Source: Capronia americana (taxonomy: Eukaryota > Ascomycota > Eurotiomycetes > Chaetothyriales > Herpotrichiellaceae). Taken from it: a stretch of 64,000 nucleotides of DNA. Every line of letters starts with the position of its first letter. The first letter of the stretch is position 1. The notes under the pieces were generated by a model, which saw only the letters and a program-made list of their open reading frames with translations, searched no databases and was not told where the DNA came from. Shown in pieces: positions 1 to 11,000 of this stretch. Both the position numbers and the translations under genes were made by a program. The stretch lies in assembly GCA_016110215.1 (NCBI GenBank), contig JADWQD010000004.1:558001-622000 (forward strand), read 5' to 3'.

Positions 1-383
1 TTCAACACTTGGAACGCTACATAGACTAGCAGTTTGTTGGCAACAGGACGATCGACGCGGGAAGTCCAATTTGTGCTTCAGATATCCTCCACTGCTCACG
101 GTTCTTTCAATTGTGGTGTGGAGACAAAATGGGATCTTCGCCGTCGGCTGCGCTCCGATGGCCACGTCACTCTCGATGGTCCACGCAGTCCTAGAATTAC
201 TGCCCTTGCAGCCTTGGGTACAATAACCGTCGCCAGCTTGTCAGTAGACCGACATTTGTCCACGGGGTAGATCGACCGTGCATTATGCGTTGGTCACGCC
301 TGAGGCAAGTTCGGGTGGATAATGACCGCTTGGCCAACGGTAGATGTTGACCTGAACCGCAAGAAGAAAACGGCGTGGGCTGA
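1..383. other. Left edge, no gene recognised
   Basis: Only short overlapping open frames on both strands, none with recognisable protein character or splice pairing. It probably holds the downstream flank of the TFB5 gene that ends at 384. Confidence 0.5.
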
Positions 384-620
384 TCAATCGAGGTCGCTGT
401 CCTTGTCATCGTTGTCATCCTCATCCGCGCCCATTGCAGCATCCATCAACTCTTTGACCTTGGCTTTGATCTCCTCCACCCTATTCTCCTTGACCAAGCA
501 AGTCTTATCGTCGATTTCCTCCAAGATGTAAGCATGGTTGGACTCCCGATCGATCTTCCGGACCATGGCCATTTGGGGTGGGTCACATTGGAGAAGGGCT
601 CCTTTCTGGGCTTTCGGCAT
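384..620 (-). CDS. tfb5: TFIIH core subunit TFB5 (GTF2H5/TTDA family)
   Basis: Single-exon gene of 78 codons plus stop. The protein starts MPKAQKGALLQCDPP and continues with a YILEEIDD and LVKENRVEEIK pattern, the layout of Tfb5/TTDA: a short beta strand with the conserved CDP, then the acidic D-D turn and a helix. In the family this small subunit dimerises with Tfb2/p52 and stabilises the TFIIH core for nucleotide excision repair and transcription initiation. The ATG at 620 is chosen because the family consensus begins right there; the frame stays open upstream but without family similarity. A low-complexity acidic tail (EDDNDDKDSD) extends it slightly past the usual ~70 residues. It lies on the same strand as the nitroalkane oxidase-like gene, 231 bp downstream of that gene's stop. 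Confidence 0.87.
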   Translation of the reverse strand: MPKAQKGALLQCDPPQMAMVRKIDRESNHAYILEEIDDKTCLVKENRVEEIKAKVKELMDAAMGADEDDNDDKDSDLD

Positions 621-851
621 GATTTTCAAGCAGGAGGAGGGACCGGGGAGAGACGGAGGACCAGGCAACAGGACACGCAAAACGAGTGTTGATGTGGATA
701 TCAATAAAATGCAGCTCGATCAAAACTTCGGAAAGCAAAACGAAGATGACGGTGCAGTACTCCTAGTTGGTGGATGGTTGAAGAAATGCCAAGTGCTTAT
801 GTCATAGGCGACGCACCTCAAGCGCGTCTCATCCACCCCCCTTTTTGGCCC

Positions 852-2204
852 TTAGGATGCCACTGTCGCACCTTGCTCATCTGCACCAAAGGTTGTCTCC
901 CATGGATCATAGCCCTCTTTGGCAAAGATCGCTTCGATCTGTCGCCTTCGAACCCCGACGTTTCCTCCGTCAAAGATCGGCAAGACCACCGCGTCGTTGA
1001 GCAAGTCGCCGAACGGTTGCTTCCGAGAATACGCAGACACGCCGATGAGGTTGATGGCGTCCATGACCGACTCGACCGCGCTTTCCGACCCAAAGATCTT
1101 AGCTTCATAACATAGCTCGGCTCCGTACTGTGTACGGCCGAAAGCATGAGCAGCCTTCCAAACAAGAGCTCGTGCAGCTTCGCATCGAGTCTTGATCTTG
1201 ATCAGCAGGTCTGCCACACTCTGCTTCTTCAACATGGTCTCTTTCGAGCCGCGCTTCTCGGCTTTGGCCCAAGCTAGAGCACGCTCGAATGTTTGCCGCA
1301 TGATGCCGACACCCATGGCACCAACCAAACACGCCGAAGCTGTGAAAGTTATTTCCACCACGTCAGCGCCCTTGCCTGGAGGAGCCAGGAGGTTTGACTT
1401 TGGAACGTGCAAGTCCTTGAAACGAATATGAGGGCCATTGACTGCTGTGTGCCCAATGGTTTCTGGGTGGTACAGGACCTGGTAAGCACTTGGGTCGTTT
1501 GCGGCGATGTCTTCTCTTGTTACAATGATAATGGCAGTCTGGCCGCGAACGTCCTCGGCTGGAGCTGAATCAACAACGCGGGCGAGGACGCACTGCACAT
1601 CGGCTCCTCGATCATCCCAGCCGGAACTGTTGGTTGCCCAGATCTTCATTTATTAGCGACCAGAATTGACGACTCTTAGACGGACGCTCACCTTCTCACC
1701 GCTAATGATATATTCATCTCCCTCCACCCTTGCAACAGTCTGAAATCCAGGTGCTCCCTCTTCGGCAAAGTTTGCACTTCCACCAGGCTCAGAAAAAACC
1801 AGACTCGCCATCGGGGCTCCAGTGCCGTCCAGAAAAGGCTTGAAGAACTTCTTATGTTGCTCTGGACTCCCAGCGATGATCAGAGGCGTCAGCCCAAGGC
1901 CCGTGCCAAGGATAGTCAAAGCAGCACTCGTCTCGACAGCGTAAAACTCTTCAACCACCAGAGCTGCCTCTATCAGGGGGCCGCCCGCGCCGCCGAGTTC
2001 TTTCGGAATCTGAGCCTTGATCAAGCCGGCTTTTACTGCTTCAGCGTATATCGGCCGAGTCGACTGGAAGCGATGTCGCCATTCCCCAGACGAAGCAGCT
2101 TGCCCTTCATAGACCGATCGTGCGCTTGCCAGATTGGCTTTGGCCCAGCCTCGCACAGCGTTTCTGACAGCCAATTGTTCCTGCGACAAATCAAAGTCAA
2201 TCAT
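852..2204 (-). CDS. Nitroalkane oxidase-like flavoprotein (acyl-CoA dehydrogenase superfamily)
   Basis: Two exons, 1692-2204 and 852-1643, joined over a 48-nt intron (GTGAGC donor, CTAAT branch, AAG acceptor) give 435 aa. The whole length follows the acyl-CoA dehydrogenase fold: N-terminal helices, the FSEPGGSANF and ISGEK|IWATNS beta domain, then the C-terminal helical domain. It matches Fusarium nitroalkane oxidase better than ordinary dehydrogenases. The C-terminal FDGGNVGVRRRQ places an Asp at about residue 397 and an Arg at 404, equivalent to catalytic Asp402 and Arg409 of that enzyme, and a Ser sits before the LVGAMG segment as for Ser276. In the family FAD oxidises nitroalkanes to aldehydes or ketones with release of nitrite and H2O2. 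No targeting signal is evident. The substrate is inferred; a divergent acyl-CoA dehydrogenase is the alternative. Confidence 0.82.
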
Positions 2205-3450
2205 GATGGATGGGGGCCTCGCTTTGCGTAGGGTTTCGAATCATCACTTGTCGAACGGCGCAAGAGGGCTTTTTGTACTTCCGATCATGTTCAAAACCCG
2301 ATAAGCCATGACCGTGCGTTATCCACATTGGTATTTGTCGTTGCCTCTTGGAACCAAGGTGGATGGTGCTAAGGCACGCTGAATAAACTCGGCCCAGCTG
2401 TCCCTGCTCTGGGATAGGCGGAATGCTTCCGTCTGATAGGGCTGGCGTTGCGGGGGCGTTCGTATTGTCACATCGATGCAAGTAAGATGGTTCCATTTCT
2501 CCGTGGAGACAGCCAGAACAATCTGTGGAAGTACATTCGCTACTGTCAAGAATGATTTGAAAAGATTGGCGAAGGAACGTACAGAAAACCCCATAGCCCA
2601 CATTGAGGAAGGCCCGGTTGGCCGCATCTGGGCGCTGCAGAAAGTTTGGGTGCCAGCAGCATTAGCAAAGAAGCATCATATATGTTGAGACCCGTCGGCT
2701 AACTTCATTTCAGTGTGCTCCCACACTGACAAGCCTTCAACCATGGTCCGAAGTCACTGGTCCAGCCATCAATTTCCGAGCAGCGTTGGACACGGCCCGT
2801 GAGAGGAGTGCAGCGTCACACAGGCTAGCAATTTTGAACTTATTGAGGCGGTCGGCGAACATAACTTCTTTACCTCCGGCTGTCCAGATAGTAGTCAACA
2901 GATATTGATGGTATCTCGATGGCAACTACGGCAAACTGCATGAGATCTTGGTTAATGCATCTTCGCAACATGCGGGTGCCGAATCCTGCAGTAGCGAATT
3001 CCGTCAAGTGCTTGAGCCGGCCGGCCTTATTGTTGTGCGTTTGGGCATAGCAATGTGCGACTGAGCATCATCATCATCTCAAATGTACATGGCCGATGGT
3101 TAGGATCATACTCGCACTGTGGGCAAACAGAACCTCGATATTTTGAAGTGAGTGACAAGTGAGGAGCCCCGAGTGGTGGGAGATAGGTGAGTTTACTCAT
3201 TTGAAATTGCAAGCTGAAGTGAATGTACAACAGTTCTACCCCGGGAATCTCAGTTCCTGGTGAATCATTGTCGATTTGCATCATCCTCACATTCACATCG
3301 TCACTCGCTCGTAATCCCGCTGCCTCTTAGCCGCACCTATTTGCCCGCCTGTCCCTTCCTCTAAACAGCCGTGCGACTTCCTTTCGTCAAAGGGAACACT
3401 CCTTCGCACCTTCGTCTGTTGTCGACTTGGTTTTGTACCCTCAACCCAAA
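2205..3450. other. Intergenic, divergent promoter region
   Basis: About 1.25 kb between the divergently transcribed nitroalkane oxidase-like and GH76 genes. Several short frames are open but none shows protein-like composition or splice continuity. It should contain both promoters; no specific site is recognisable beyond a pyrimidine-rich leader just before the GH76 ATG. Confidence 0.5.
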
Positions 3451-4889
3451 ATGCCTCGAGTCGTTCTTTCCATCGTGATGACACTTCTTTCTTTCTTGTC
3501 GAGATCTGCGACTAGTATTGCTCTTGATGTGGACGACACAGGTAAGCAGTGATCTCTGAAGCTGAATTGACTATCTCATAAACTGACACCCTCTCAGAAT
3601 CTGTTCTCGCTGCAGCGGCGTTGGGCGCACGCAAAGTAGTCGACCTTTACAATGGCAATCAAACTGGGGGCACGCAGGGAAAATGGCCGTTCCCACCTTA
3701 CTACTGGTGGGAATCAGGAGGAGCATGGGGCGGACTGATGGAATACTGGCACTACACAGGTGACAACACGTTTAATGATGTGATGCAGGAAGCCCTCATC
3801 GCCCAACTCGGGCCTAAGCACGATTTCAACGTTCCTGCTGAAGCTTTCGACACTGGAAACGATGATCAAGCCTTCTGGGTTTTTGTGGCTATGGCGGCTG
3901 CCGAGTACTCCTTCCCTCAGTTGCCTGCGCCCAACCCATCCTGGATTCAGATTGTCAACAACGCGTGGCAAGATTATGTCTTTCGCTTCAATACTTCTGG
4001 TTGCAATGGAGGACTGAAATGGCAGTTCAACCCCAATAATGCAGGCTACTACTACAAGAACAGCATCTCCAACGGCGCCTTCTTTCAATTATCAGCGAGA
4101 CTGGCAAGATTCACCGGTAACGAGACGTACGTGCACTGGGCGGAAGCAGTTTGGAATTGGGCGTGGGGAATCGGGTTGATTGACAGCATTTACAATGTCT
4201 ACGACGGCACGGATGAGTTGATCAACTGCACCGGCATAGATCACCATCAGTGGTCCTACAACGTTGGTGTCTTTTTGTACGGCGCAGCTGTACTTCAGAA
4301 CTTCACCAATGGGTCATCGCCTTGGATCGACCGGACCGCTGGTCTTCTGGCTGCGACGAACTCCTTCATCAGTCCCTTTGACAATGCGTCCAACATCATA
4401 TTCGAAGCTGCGTGTGAGCTTTCCAACACCTGTAACACAGACCAACTGTCGATGAAAGCATACTTGATTCGATGGATGGCTGCTACTTCGAAGATGGCGC
4501 CTTTCACTGCGGGAAGAATAGGCGAGGTCCTTCGGGCTTCGGCACGAGGTGCAGCAGCGTCGTGTACAGGAGGCAAGACCAAAGACATCTGTGGGAGTAG
4601 GTGGTATCTCGGCCGATGGGATGGAACAACTGGCCTTGGTCAAGAACTTTGCGCGTTAGAAGCAACGTACGCGCTGTTGGTCAATCAGACGAATCCACCA
4701 GCCGTTTATCCGAATGTGGACATCTCACCAGCCGTTCCCTCACCGACCATCCCTGTGACGGCGACAGATGCGCTTCCAACTGCCAGCGACAGTGCCCGGC
4801 CTCTGCACGACGGTGCCCCTGCTACACCATCCACGATGCAGACAAAGATGCTGATCGCCGCTCTTTTCACCTCACTCGCCATCATGTGA
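3451..4889 (+). CDS. GPI-anchored mannan endo-1,6-alpha-mannosidase, GH76 (Dfg5/Dcw1 family)
   Basis: Exons 3451-3541 and 3598-4889 (56-nt intron, GTAAGC donor, AACTGAC branch, CAG acceptor) encode 460 aa. The N terminus is a signal peptide (MPRVVLSIVMTLLSFL), cleaved near residue 23-25. The GH76 hallmark PYYWWESGGAWGGLMEYWHYTGD follows from about residue 52, and the catalytic Asp-Asp pair lies in DTGNDDQAFW near residues 115-123. The C terminus is Ser/Thr/Pro-rich and ends in a hydrophobic stretch (MLIAALFTSLAIM), the pattern of a GPI-attachment signal. Dfg5/Dcw1 enzymes act at the plasma membrane and wall, where they are thought to transfer GPI-linked mannoproteins to wall glucan. Length is typical of the family. 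Confidence 0.93.
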
Positions 4890-5234
4890 GAGCATTTGCC
4901 TGAAGGGGATCCTGTATGTAGACGCTGAATTCTGGAGATGGCTGAACTATGATATGATACGCCTCGGTGCTATGGCCAACCGTTTTAGATCTCGGATGAT
5001 GGATACCGACCGCAGACGTCGAGTCGACAAATCAAGGTCACCTAGCATGGGCGTTAGATAATAGGCGGGCTCAGAGGTGGCCCCATCATTCAGTCATAGT
5101 GGAGATAGGCATTAAGGATTGCCTTATCCAGGCTTCGTTCGCCCGAGCAACTGTGCATTTTAACTATTGGTGAATCCGAGGGACTCCGTATAAAATTAAA
5201 CCCTTCAGCTCCGAATGGAGGGTGGCCGCCACAT
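4890..5234. other. Intergenic
   Basis: Holds the 3' flank of the GH76 gene and the promoter of the following regulator-like gene, including an AT-rich TATA-like site at 5189. Confidence 0.5.
5189..5195 (+). promoter_or_regulatory. TATA-like element
   Basis: TATAAAA followed by TTAAA, 40-46 bp before the first in-frame ATG at 5235. Such short spacing leaves almost no leader, so translation may instead begin at the in-frame ATG at 5322. Confidence 0.35.
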
Positions 5235-7164
5235 ATGTTCGCGGCAGCTACGAAGTACGGGTCGACACATGACAGTGAGCATTTTATCAGCGCATCTGGT
5301 CATGACTTCTGCAAGAGAACAATGCGCAACGCAGCTTCAAGGGGAGGCGGATCATCGAATCCCACCAGTTCTAAGGTCGGAAGCAGCTCTGTTCAACCAG
5401 GCAATGTCCCAGAACGACCGCTCCCTGGATTTCAGCGGCAATTCGAATTCGTCCAGGGACTAAATAGTAAGGCAGAAAGGAAGAAGACGAGGTCATGGGT
5501 GACGACGCAGCACTATCGCAGAAAGCGGTTCGAGGAGCAAAAACCCGAGCACAGTGCAGATGCAGAGGGAAAAACCCGAGGTCGACAACGCTCAACACCG
5601 TCGGCCAGATCCTCCAAGTCGGACGAGGATCAAAAACTGCAGCCAGAACCCCGAGCCCCTGCAAAGGCTGCATGCATGATAACGGGCACAGATGAGGCAG
5701 CGTTCCTGCAGCGCCTAGGAAGTGGCCGAGCAGACCCGTTCAACTCGTACCCTGTTCCAGCCACACGAGATGTACACGAATTGGTCGATCACTGTGCGTG
5801 GCATGCGACTTCTGTGAAACACCAGTGACTAACGCGCATCAGTCTACTTCGTCATCCCCTCACTTGTCCACAGATACTGGCAACGAGCAGCTCGCCGACC
5901 TCGAGCGTGTTGGGACCTGTTCAACCTCTATCGCATGCACGAAATACCCTTTCTGGGCATGCTACACCACGCAGCGCATCATATGGCCAGCATGCGAGGG
6001 CAAACCGAATCCTTGCAGATCATCGAGTTTAAGCAACGCACTCTCGTGGCGGTGAATCGGAGGCTTCAGACACTACAAGGACCTTGCGACGATTGGACCA
6101 TCATCGGAGTCGGTCTGCTCGCCAACGCTGAGGTGAGCTTGGTGTAAGTATCTTCGGCAAAGATCGCGGGCTGACGGGTGCAGCGAGTATGGGGTGATCG
6201 CGAGATAGCCCGATTACATTGGGGAGCTCTGAAGCGATTACTCCTCGAACGTGGCGGCTTTCCCGCGCTCCGACACAATACAGCAATGCACACGAAGCTC
6301 ATCTGGTGAGTACAGTACTGCAGGGTCGCACGTCTGGGCGAAATGACTGAGGCCATCCTTAGGAGCTTTATTGCCCTCTCAGGGCCAACCCCAAATGGCA
6401 ACCCGGCGTACGTGGACGGCTACACAGAGTTAGCAGCAGCCACGACGCCCGGCTCTCTGGCGCGTGATCCCGACAGTGCCTTCAGAAGCAGCTGTGAGGA
6501 ATTCGTCCAGTTCTTCAATTCCCGACGGTGTCAAGCCCTTAGGAATCTCCCTTCGACACCCGCACAGCAGAGAGAGTTCCGGAACCGTCATCTTCAGGCC
6601 ACCGTCTTCCAGGAGGGATCCGAATTGTCAAGGGCATTGGAAGGCAAATACACGGGCTATTTGAGCGCTGACAAACGCAGATCGGTAGACAACTGCCGCA
6701 TGGGGTGTCTGATTCACCTGAACTTAATAATGGCCGATTATGGCGACTTCTCCCATGCCACCGAGGATTATCTGCGATCTCTACAACGCATCCTCGACCA
6801 AGACGACGACGATAGCAGTTTGAGCGCCGAGCACCTCCTGTGGACTTTACTCGCGGCATTCCCTCCAGAGGAGCATTACAAGCGGATATGGAAGATGGCC
6901 CGGCTGGTAGGCGTGGCCAAGCGGGCGAGGGCACATACCTGGGTCGCCATCGAGAATGCGCTGAGGACCTTTCTGCGGCTCCCGGAATCTGTAGCGGATC
7001 TCGAAGCGGCCATGTCAGGTTGGAACCGCGAGGAGTTTTTAAAAGAGGTTCAGCGGCAAGATCGGGCTGATGGGACTGTGACATGCTTCCATGGGCGATA
7101 TGGTGCTGAGACTTCGTGTTCGGAAGGCTGTCAGATTTGTCCTCTCAAGCCCGCTACATTCTGA
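5235..7164 (+). CDS. Fungal transcription-factor-like protein (PF11951-like), no zinc finger
   Basis: Four exons (5235-5793, 5843-6132, 6184-6305, 6363-7164) separated by introns of 49, 51 and 57 nt with good CTAAC/CTGAC branch sites keep one frame and give 590 aa. The N-terminal part has FEFVQGLN followed by a basic TRSWVTTQHYRRKR motif, then an RADPFNSYPV segment and a long helical region (DHFYFVIPSLVHRYW, MHEIPFLGMLHHAAHHM). This order is typical of the large fungal family annotated as transcription-factor-like, whose regulatory helical domain follows a short basic N terminus. No Zn2Cys6 cluster is present in front of it, so DNA binding is not shown. The start could be 5322 rather than 5235, because a TATA-like element lies only 40 bp before 5235. 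Target genes are unknown. Confidence 0.65.
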
Positions 7165-7513
7165 GAAAGGCACTACTAGTAGAGTAGAATACTTTACCTG
7201 GTCGGGATCCAATACTGTAGAATGATGTCTCGCATTCAGAGTACATGCTCATATTTATCCTCGTCATGTCACTTGAACGGTATGTTAACCGGCTGATATT
7301 CGGGCGATACAGAATCTCTGCTCCCTGCTCCCTACGCCCCGCCATCGTCATCCCGTCGTCGTCCGTCAGTCATTCATCAGTAATTCTGGTAATCCCGATG
7401 TGAGCGACGTGGGCGGCTTGAATTCAACACATCTCACGCACATTCGCCCGCTCCGCGTAGCACCCAAGTTTCCTCACAATGGCGCCCTCGCGGTTATAGC
7501 CCCGAACGACAAA
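7165..7513. other. Intergenic
   Basis: Terminator of the preceding gene and leader of the histidine phosphatase gene. The phosphatase frame stays open up to about 7400 but has no ATG there (the first in-frame ATG is 7514). Confidence 0.5.
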
Positions 7514-9109
7514 ATGATATACTACTCTCCACACCGCAAAGCACACCGTCGGTGGAGAGGACCCCCCCGAATCTGTCGAACCGCCATCGCCGTCCAAGTC
7601 CTCCTCCTGCTCACCGTCTCCCTTGTGGTCTGTGGCCTGCTCGAGATGGCCGACCTCGGCATGGGCAGCACGTCCATCTTATTGTCATCGGGCGGCGGCC
7701 AGGAAGTGGTAGGCGCGGATTCGGGTTCTGACACGCAGACAGACGGCGCCGAGGGGCAGCAAAAGGCTTCACCGCCGAAGAAGACATATACATACACATA
7801 CCGCACTCTGGGGGGTTATTTTCTGCAGGACGACGCGGCGACCGACGCGGCGACCTTCGACTTCATGGCCCCGGGCACGAACTTCGGGCTGATCGACCGG
7901 GCGTACGAGTCTGATGGATCGTTACCGAACGAGGGCCGGGAGATGACGCAGTGGCAGCGCTTCGAATACCACGTTAGGTCCTTGAACCAGGACGCTCGGG
8001 ATGAAGACGACGACGAAGCACAAGAAGATGGAGGAGCGGACATGAAAGAGAAGCGGCGGCGGCACAGCCAGCCGCACTCCCTCCCACGCACACGATACCT
8101 CCTCTTCTTCCTCGGCCGGCACGGCAATGGCTACCACAACATCGCGGAGCGGTACTACGGCAGTGCAGCGTGGGACTGCCACTTCAGCGCACTGGACGGC
8201 GACCCCGACGGGACCATGACCTGGGCTGACGCCGCGCTGTCCCTGGAAGGCAAGCGACAAGCCCGCCAAGTCAATTCCTTCTGGAAGACCCAGACGGCGG
8301 CGCCCACAGAAGAGGGGTCGGGCCAGAATATGCGTCCTCCAGACGTATATCTGGTGTCCCCGCTCGATCGCACGCTCGAGACCGCGCTGCTCAGTTTCGA
8401 CGGCGTGGGCGTGGGCGTGGCCACCCCGGACGCCAAGCTAGAAGCCACGGCCACGGCGATGGTGGTGATGGAGAAAGCGCGCGAAGGCACAGGCATCCAC
8501 ACGTGCGATCGGCGTGGAAATGTCACCTCGATCCGCGCGCGGTATCCGAACTACAATGTCGACGCGGACCCGTACCTGACCGAGGTGGACGAGTTCTGGA
8601 CGCCTGATCGCAGGGAGCCTTCCGCGGCGCTGGACAAGCGAGTGCGCGGGTTCCTCGACGACTTGATGTCCAACCCTGAGATCCTGGGCGCCGGGAAAGA
8701 GAGTGTCTCGGTCACGAGCCATTCTGGCGCCATCGCCGCCATGTTGCGCGTCCTTGGCCATCGTCCGTTCGGCCTGGGTACCGGGGCGGTGATTCCGGTT
8801 CTGGTCAAGGTGCGGCGGGACAGTCTGGAGGATGGGGATGATGACGACAGGATGTTAGGCAGGAGGCACGGTGGCTCGGGCGAGGGTGCGAACCACAAGG
8901 ACCCAACTCTGGATCTCCCTGACGAGGGCGGGGGAAGTGATTCCGCGAACGTCGATCCTGACGACAGGTCCAAGTGGGCGACCATCCCTTCGTGTCCGGC
9001 CGACCTGGACCTCGCGACCGTGGGTCAGAAGCGGTGGGGCATGGGGTTGAAGGAATTCCTTGCCGGCGTGGAAGGGGGGACCCTCGATATGGAAAAGGTG
9101 CCATTTTGA
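7514..9109 (+). CDS. Membrane-anchored histidine phosphatase (phosphoglycerate mutase-like, Pmu1-type)
   Basis: Single exon of 531 aa from the first in-frame ATG at 7514. Residues 1-21 are basic and a hydrophobic segment at about 22-43 (AIAVQVLLLLTVSLVVCGLL) predicts a type II membrane anchor. The branch-1 histidine phosphatase motif appears as FLGRHGNGYHN with Arg202-His203-Gly204, followed by SPLDRTLET and the second catalytic histidine in VTSHSGAI (about His403). Acidic and Gly-rich low-complexity insertions lie near residues 165-185 and in the C-terminal part. The closest known layout is the yeast Pmu1-like phosphatase group; the physiological substrate is unknown. The gene is noticeably GC-rich at third positions compared with its neighbours. 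It converges with the gene ending at 9266, 156 bp away. Confidence 0.82.
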   Translation: MIYYSPHRKAHRRWRGPPRICRTAIAVQVLLLLTVSLVVCGLLEMADLGMGSTSILLSSGGGQEVVGADSGSDTQTDGAEGQQKASPPKKTYTYTYRTLGGYFLQDDAATDAATFDFMAPGTNFGLIDRAYESDGSLPNEGREMTQWQRFEYHVRSLNQDARDEDDDEAQEDGGADMKEKRRRHSQPHSLPRTRYLLFFLGRHGNGYHNIAERYYGSAAWDCHFSALDGDPDGTMTWADAALSLEGKRQARQVNSFWKTQTAAPTEEGSGQNMRPPDVYLVSPLDRTLETALLSFDGVGVGVATPDAKLEATATAMVVMEKAREGTGIHTCDRRGNVTSIRARYPNYNVDADPYLTEVDEFWTPDRREPSAALDKRVRGFLDDLMSNPEILGAGKESVSVTSHSGAIAAMLRVLGHRPFGLGTGAVIPVLVKVRRDSLEDGDDDDRMLGRRHGGSGEGANHKDPTLDLPDEGGGSDSANVDPDDRSKWATIPSCPADLDLATVGQKRWGMGLKEFLAGVEGGTLDMEKVPF

Positions 9110-9265
9110 TGAGAGGAGATAGACTTCTCTGGCGTGCTGTCGCAGCACGATACGTGTTCTTACACGGGGCTGGAGAGGTAGATATTAATCGAGGACAACT
9201 CGCAGCCCACCCGATCGAGCCGAAATCTACAACTCACAGTGCTAGTTGCGTTGTTTATTGATATA

Positions 9266-10294
9266 CTATCTGTGTGGCAGCATTACTTGGCAGGGCACGT
9301 TGACTGAATCGAGGACACGGTTACTACAGTGATCCAGGTCTTGTGAAGGCCCGCAGAATCGAAAAGTCAGACCAGGGAGGACACCATCTCCGGTGACAAT
9401 GCGGCACCTGACGACCTCGTACTTGTCGGTTTCGTAGAATCGTAGCGCGTCTTCTTGCTCGCGATCGCGCACGAGGAAGGCCTTGCCGCACACTTTCGCC
9501 AGCATCCACGTATCGACGAGGGCCTTGTATTTTCCTGCCCAAGTCCCGAGTCGACCATTCTCGATGTGAGCGGGGATGAGTTCCGGCTCATCGATACCGA
9601 GCTGCTGCGTCAAGACACGCGGGTCGCCAAGGGTGCCGTAGAAAAAATACCACACGGGATACTGATCCTGCGTGGGCAGGGGAGCGTGGAGGTTGTCGAT
9701 GAGACGATTCTGCGGCAGCGTGGCGTCCAGGGAGAGCGTGGGCGCGAAACTGTGTGCACAGAGGTCTTTTTTCGCCTTGGCCAGGCGCACAATCGTGGGT
9801 TGAAAGCCGACATGGTGCTGCGAAATCCAGTCAAGAAGCTTTGCTTTGGCGCGGCCATCGATCTCGCAAAAGCTGGTAGACGTGCCGGATTCTCCCACTC
9901 CCGCGGCGATGGCGGGCACTTTGACCAGGCCCGCTGCTGTCTTGATTTTCTCTGCCGTGTCTAAGGGTCCCTCTAGGCGCAGGATAAATGTGCCCGAGGT
10001 GTCTTGCTTTGGGCGCGGCATTGAACATTGCTGATGCGACAGCGACAACGAATACTCGTAGGCTTCCCGGTCGAAGCCTTCTGCCTCCTTGCTGAGACGG
10101 ATAGTTGTCCAGAGCTCTTCAGAGACCCTGGTCCTGGTGTAGTCGTTCCGATGGTCTTCGATGTGGCGGAGGGCTTCCGGTTTCGTGAAGCGGAAGAGAT
10201 GCTGCCATCGAGCTACGTCTTCGCCGGACACGACACATTCGTTTCCCAGCGAGGCATTACTGGCCATGAACTCAAGCTCAGCAAGCGTATCCAT
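9266..10294 (-). CDS. Gamma-glutamylcyclotransferase-like (GGCT/AIG2) domain protein
   Basis: Single exon, 342 aa. The C-terminal half carries the GGCT/AIG2 signature: YPVWYFFYGTLGDPRVL at about residue 215, then RLGTWAGKYKALVD, GKAFLV and the ALRFYETDKYEVVRCRI strand, closing with TFRFCG. In the family the Y-G-T/S-L loop holds the gamma-glutamyl substrate and an acidic residue is catalytic. The N-terminal ~200 residues are unlike bacterial GGCTs and look like a fungal extension of unknown role. Cytosolic location is likely, as there is no signal or membrane segment. Activity (glutathione or gamma-glutamyl-amine breakdown) is inferred from the fold only. Confidence 0.76.
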   Translation of the reverse strand: MDTLAELEFMASNASLGNECVVSGEDVARWQHLFRFTKPEALRHIEDHRNDYTRTRVSEELWTTIRLSKEAEGFDREAYEYSLSLSHQQCSMPRPKQDTSGTFILRLEGPLDTAEKIKTAAGLVKVPAIAAGVGESGTSTSFCEIDGRAKAKLLDWISQHHVGFQPTIVRLAKAKKDLCAHSFAPTLSLDATLPQNRLIDNLHAPLPTQDQYPVWYFFYGTLGDPRVLTQQLGIDEPELIPAHIENGRLGTWAGKYKALVDTWMLAKVCGKAFLVRDREQEDALRFYETDKYEVVRCRIVTGDGVLPGLTFRFCGPSQDLDHCSNRVLDSVNVPCQVMLPHR

Positions 10295-11000
10295 GGCGAG
10301 GGATCGAGAACGGAGGTTGTTATGTTGATGATCCTATCGGATACCGCTGCTGTTATTGTGATGCTAGAGGGTTAGCAATAAATATGGGTTGGAAACTTGT
10401 GGTGGATGGAGAGTGAGCTGCTGGTAAGATAACGTGTGGTTGTGGCATGGTGTTACGTGAAAGACAGGCATGTAAACCGCACTGCGCAAGTCTAGGATTT
10501 ATACCTGTATCCTCTTTCCGAGGACCTGACAGAGATAATTGACGCAGCAGCAATGAGCCTGATGCTTTGAGTTGGAGTTGTGACTGTTGTCTCAGCGGTC
10601 GACCACTGATATCCGACGTCGTCTGTCGAGTGAATGGATTGTGAGCAAAAGCGGAGTGAAAACCAGATTGTTCGATAAAGCTTGTGGACTCTGAGTCACC
10701 TGCAACGTACAACAGGTCCTCAAACCTTCAATCAAGGGAGCGACCGTAAGGACCTTTCGACGAGCCGGAAAGAACCACGAGTGGACCTCGACAGAGACAA
10801 TTAACAAGCGCTGTTGGAGCAACAGCAGTCAAATGCAGTTATGCGTGTGCGGTAAACAGGAAGATGAAGGCCTGAGTGCGCTGCCTCCCTCTAACATCAT
10901 GTGTCATTGATAATAGGAAGCCGGTCTAAACAACAATTGATTACCGTGCACAAGAATCATCTTGGGACACCGTCGATCTCAAGCGCGATACTCATCCCGC
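10295..11000. other. Intergenic
   Basis: About 700 bp between the GGCT-like gene promoter and the 3' end of the next minus-strand gene. Short open frames only; no recognised element. Confidence 0.5.

Noticed and set aside
852..2204. Ordinary acyl-CoA dehydrogenase for the flavoprotein gene
   Set aside because: The catalytic region carries FDGGN and the R-R-R of nitroalkane oxidase rather than the acyl-CoA dehydrogenase Glu base; full-length similarity to nitroalkane oxidase is higher.
7400..7513. Longer histidine phosphatase from a GTG at 7400
   Set aside because: Nuclear fungal genes start with ATG; the first in-frame ATG is 7514 and gives a normal membrane-anchor N terminus.
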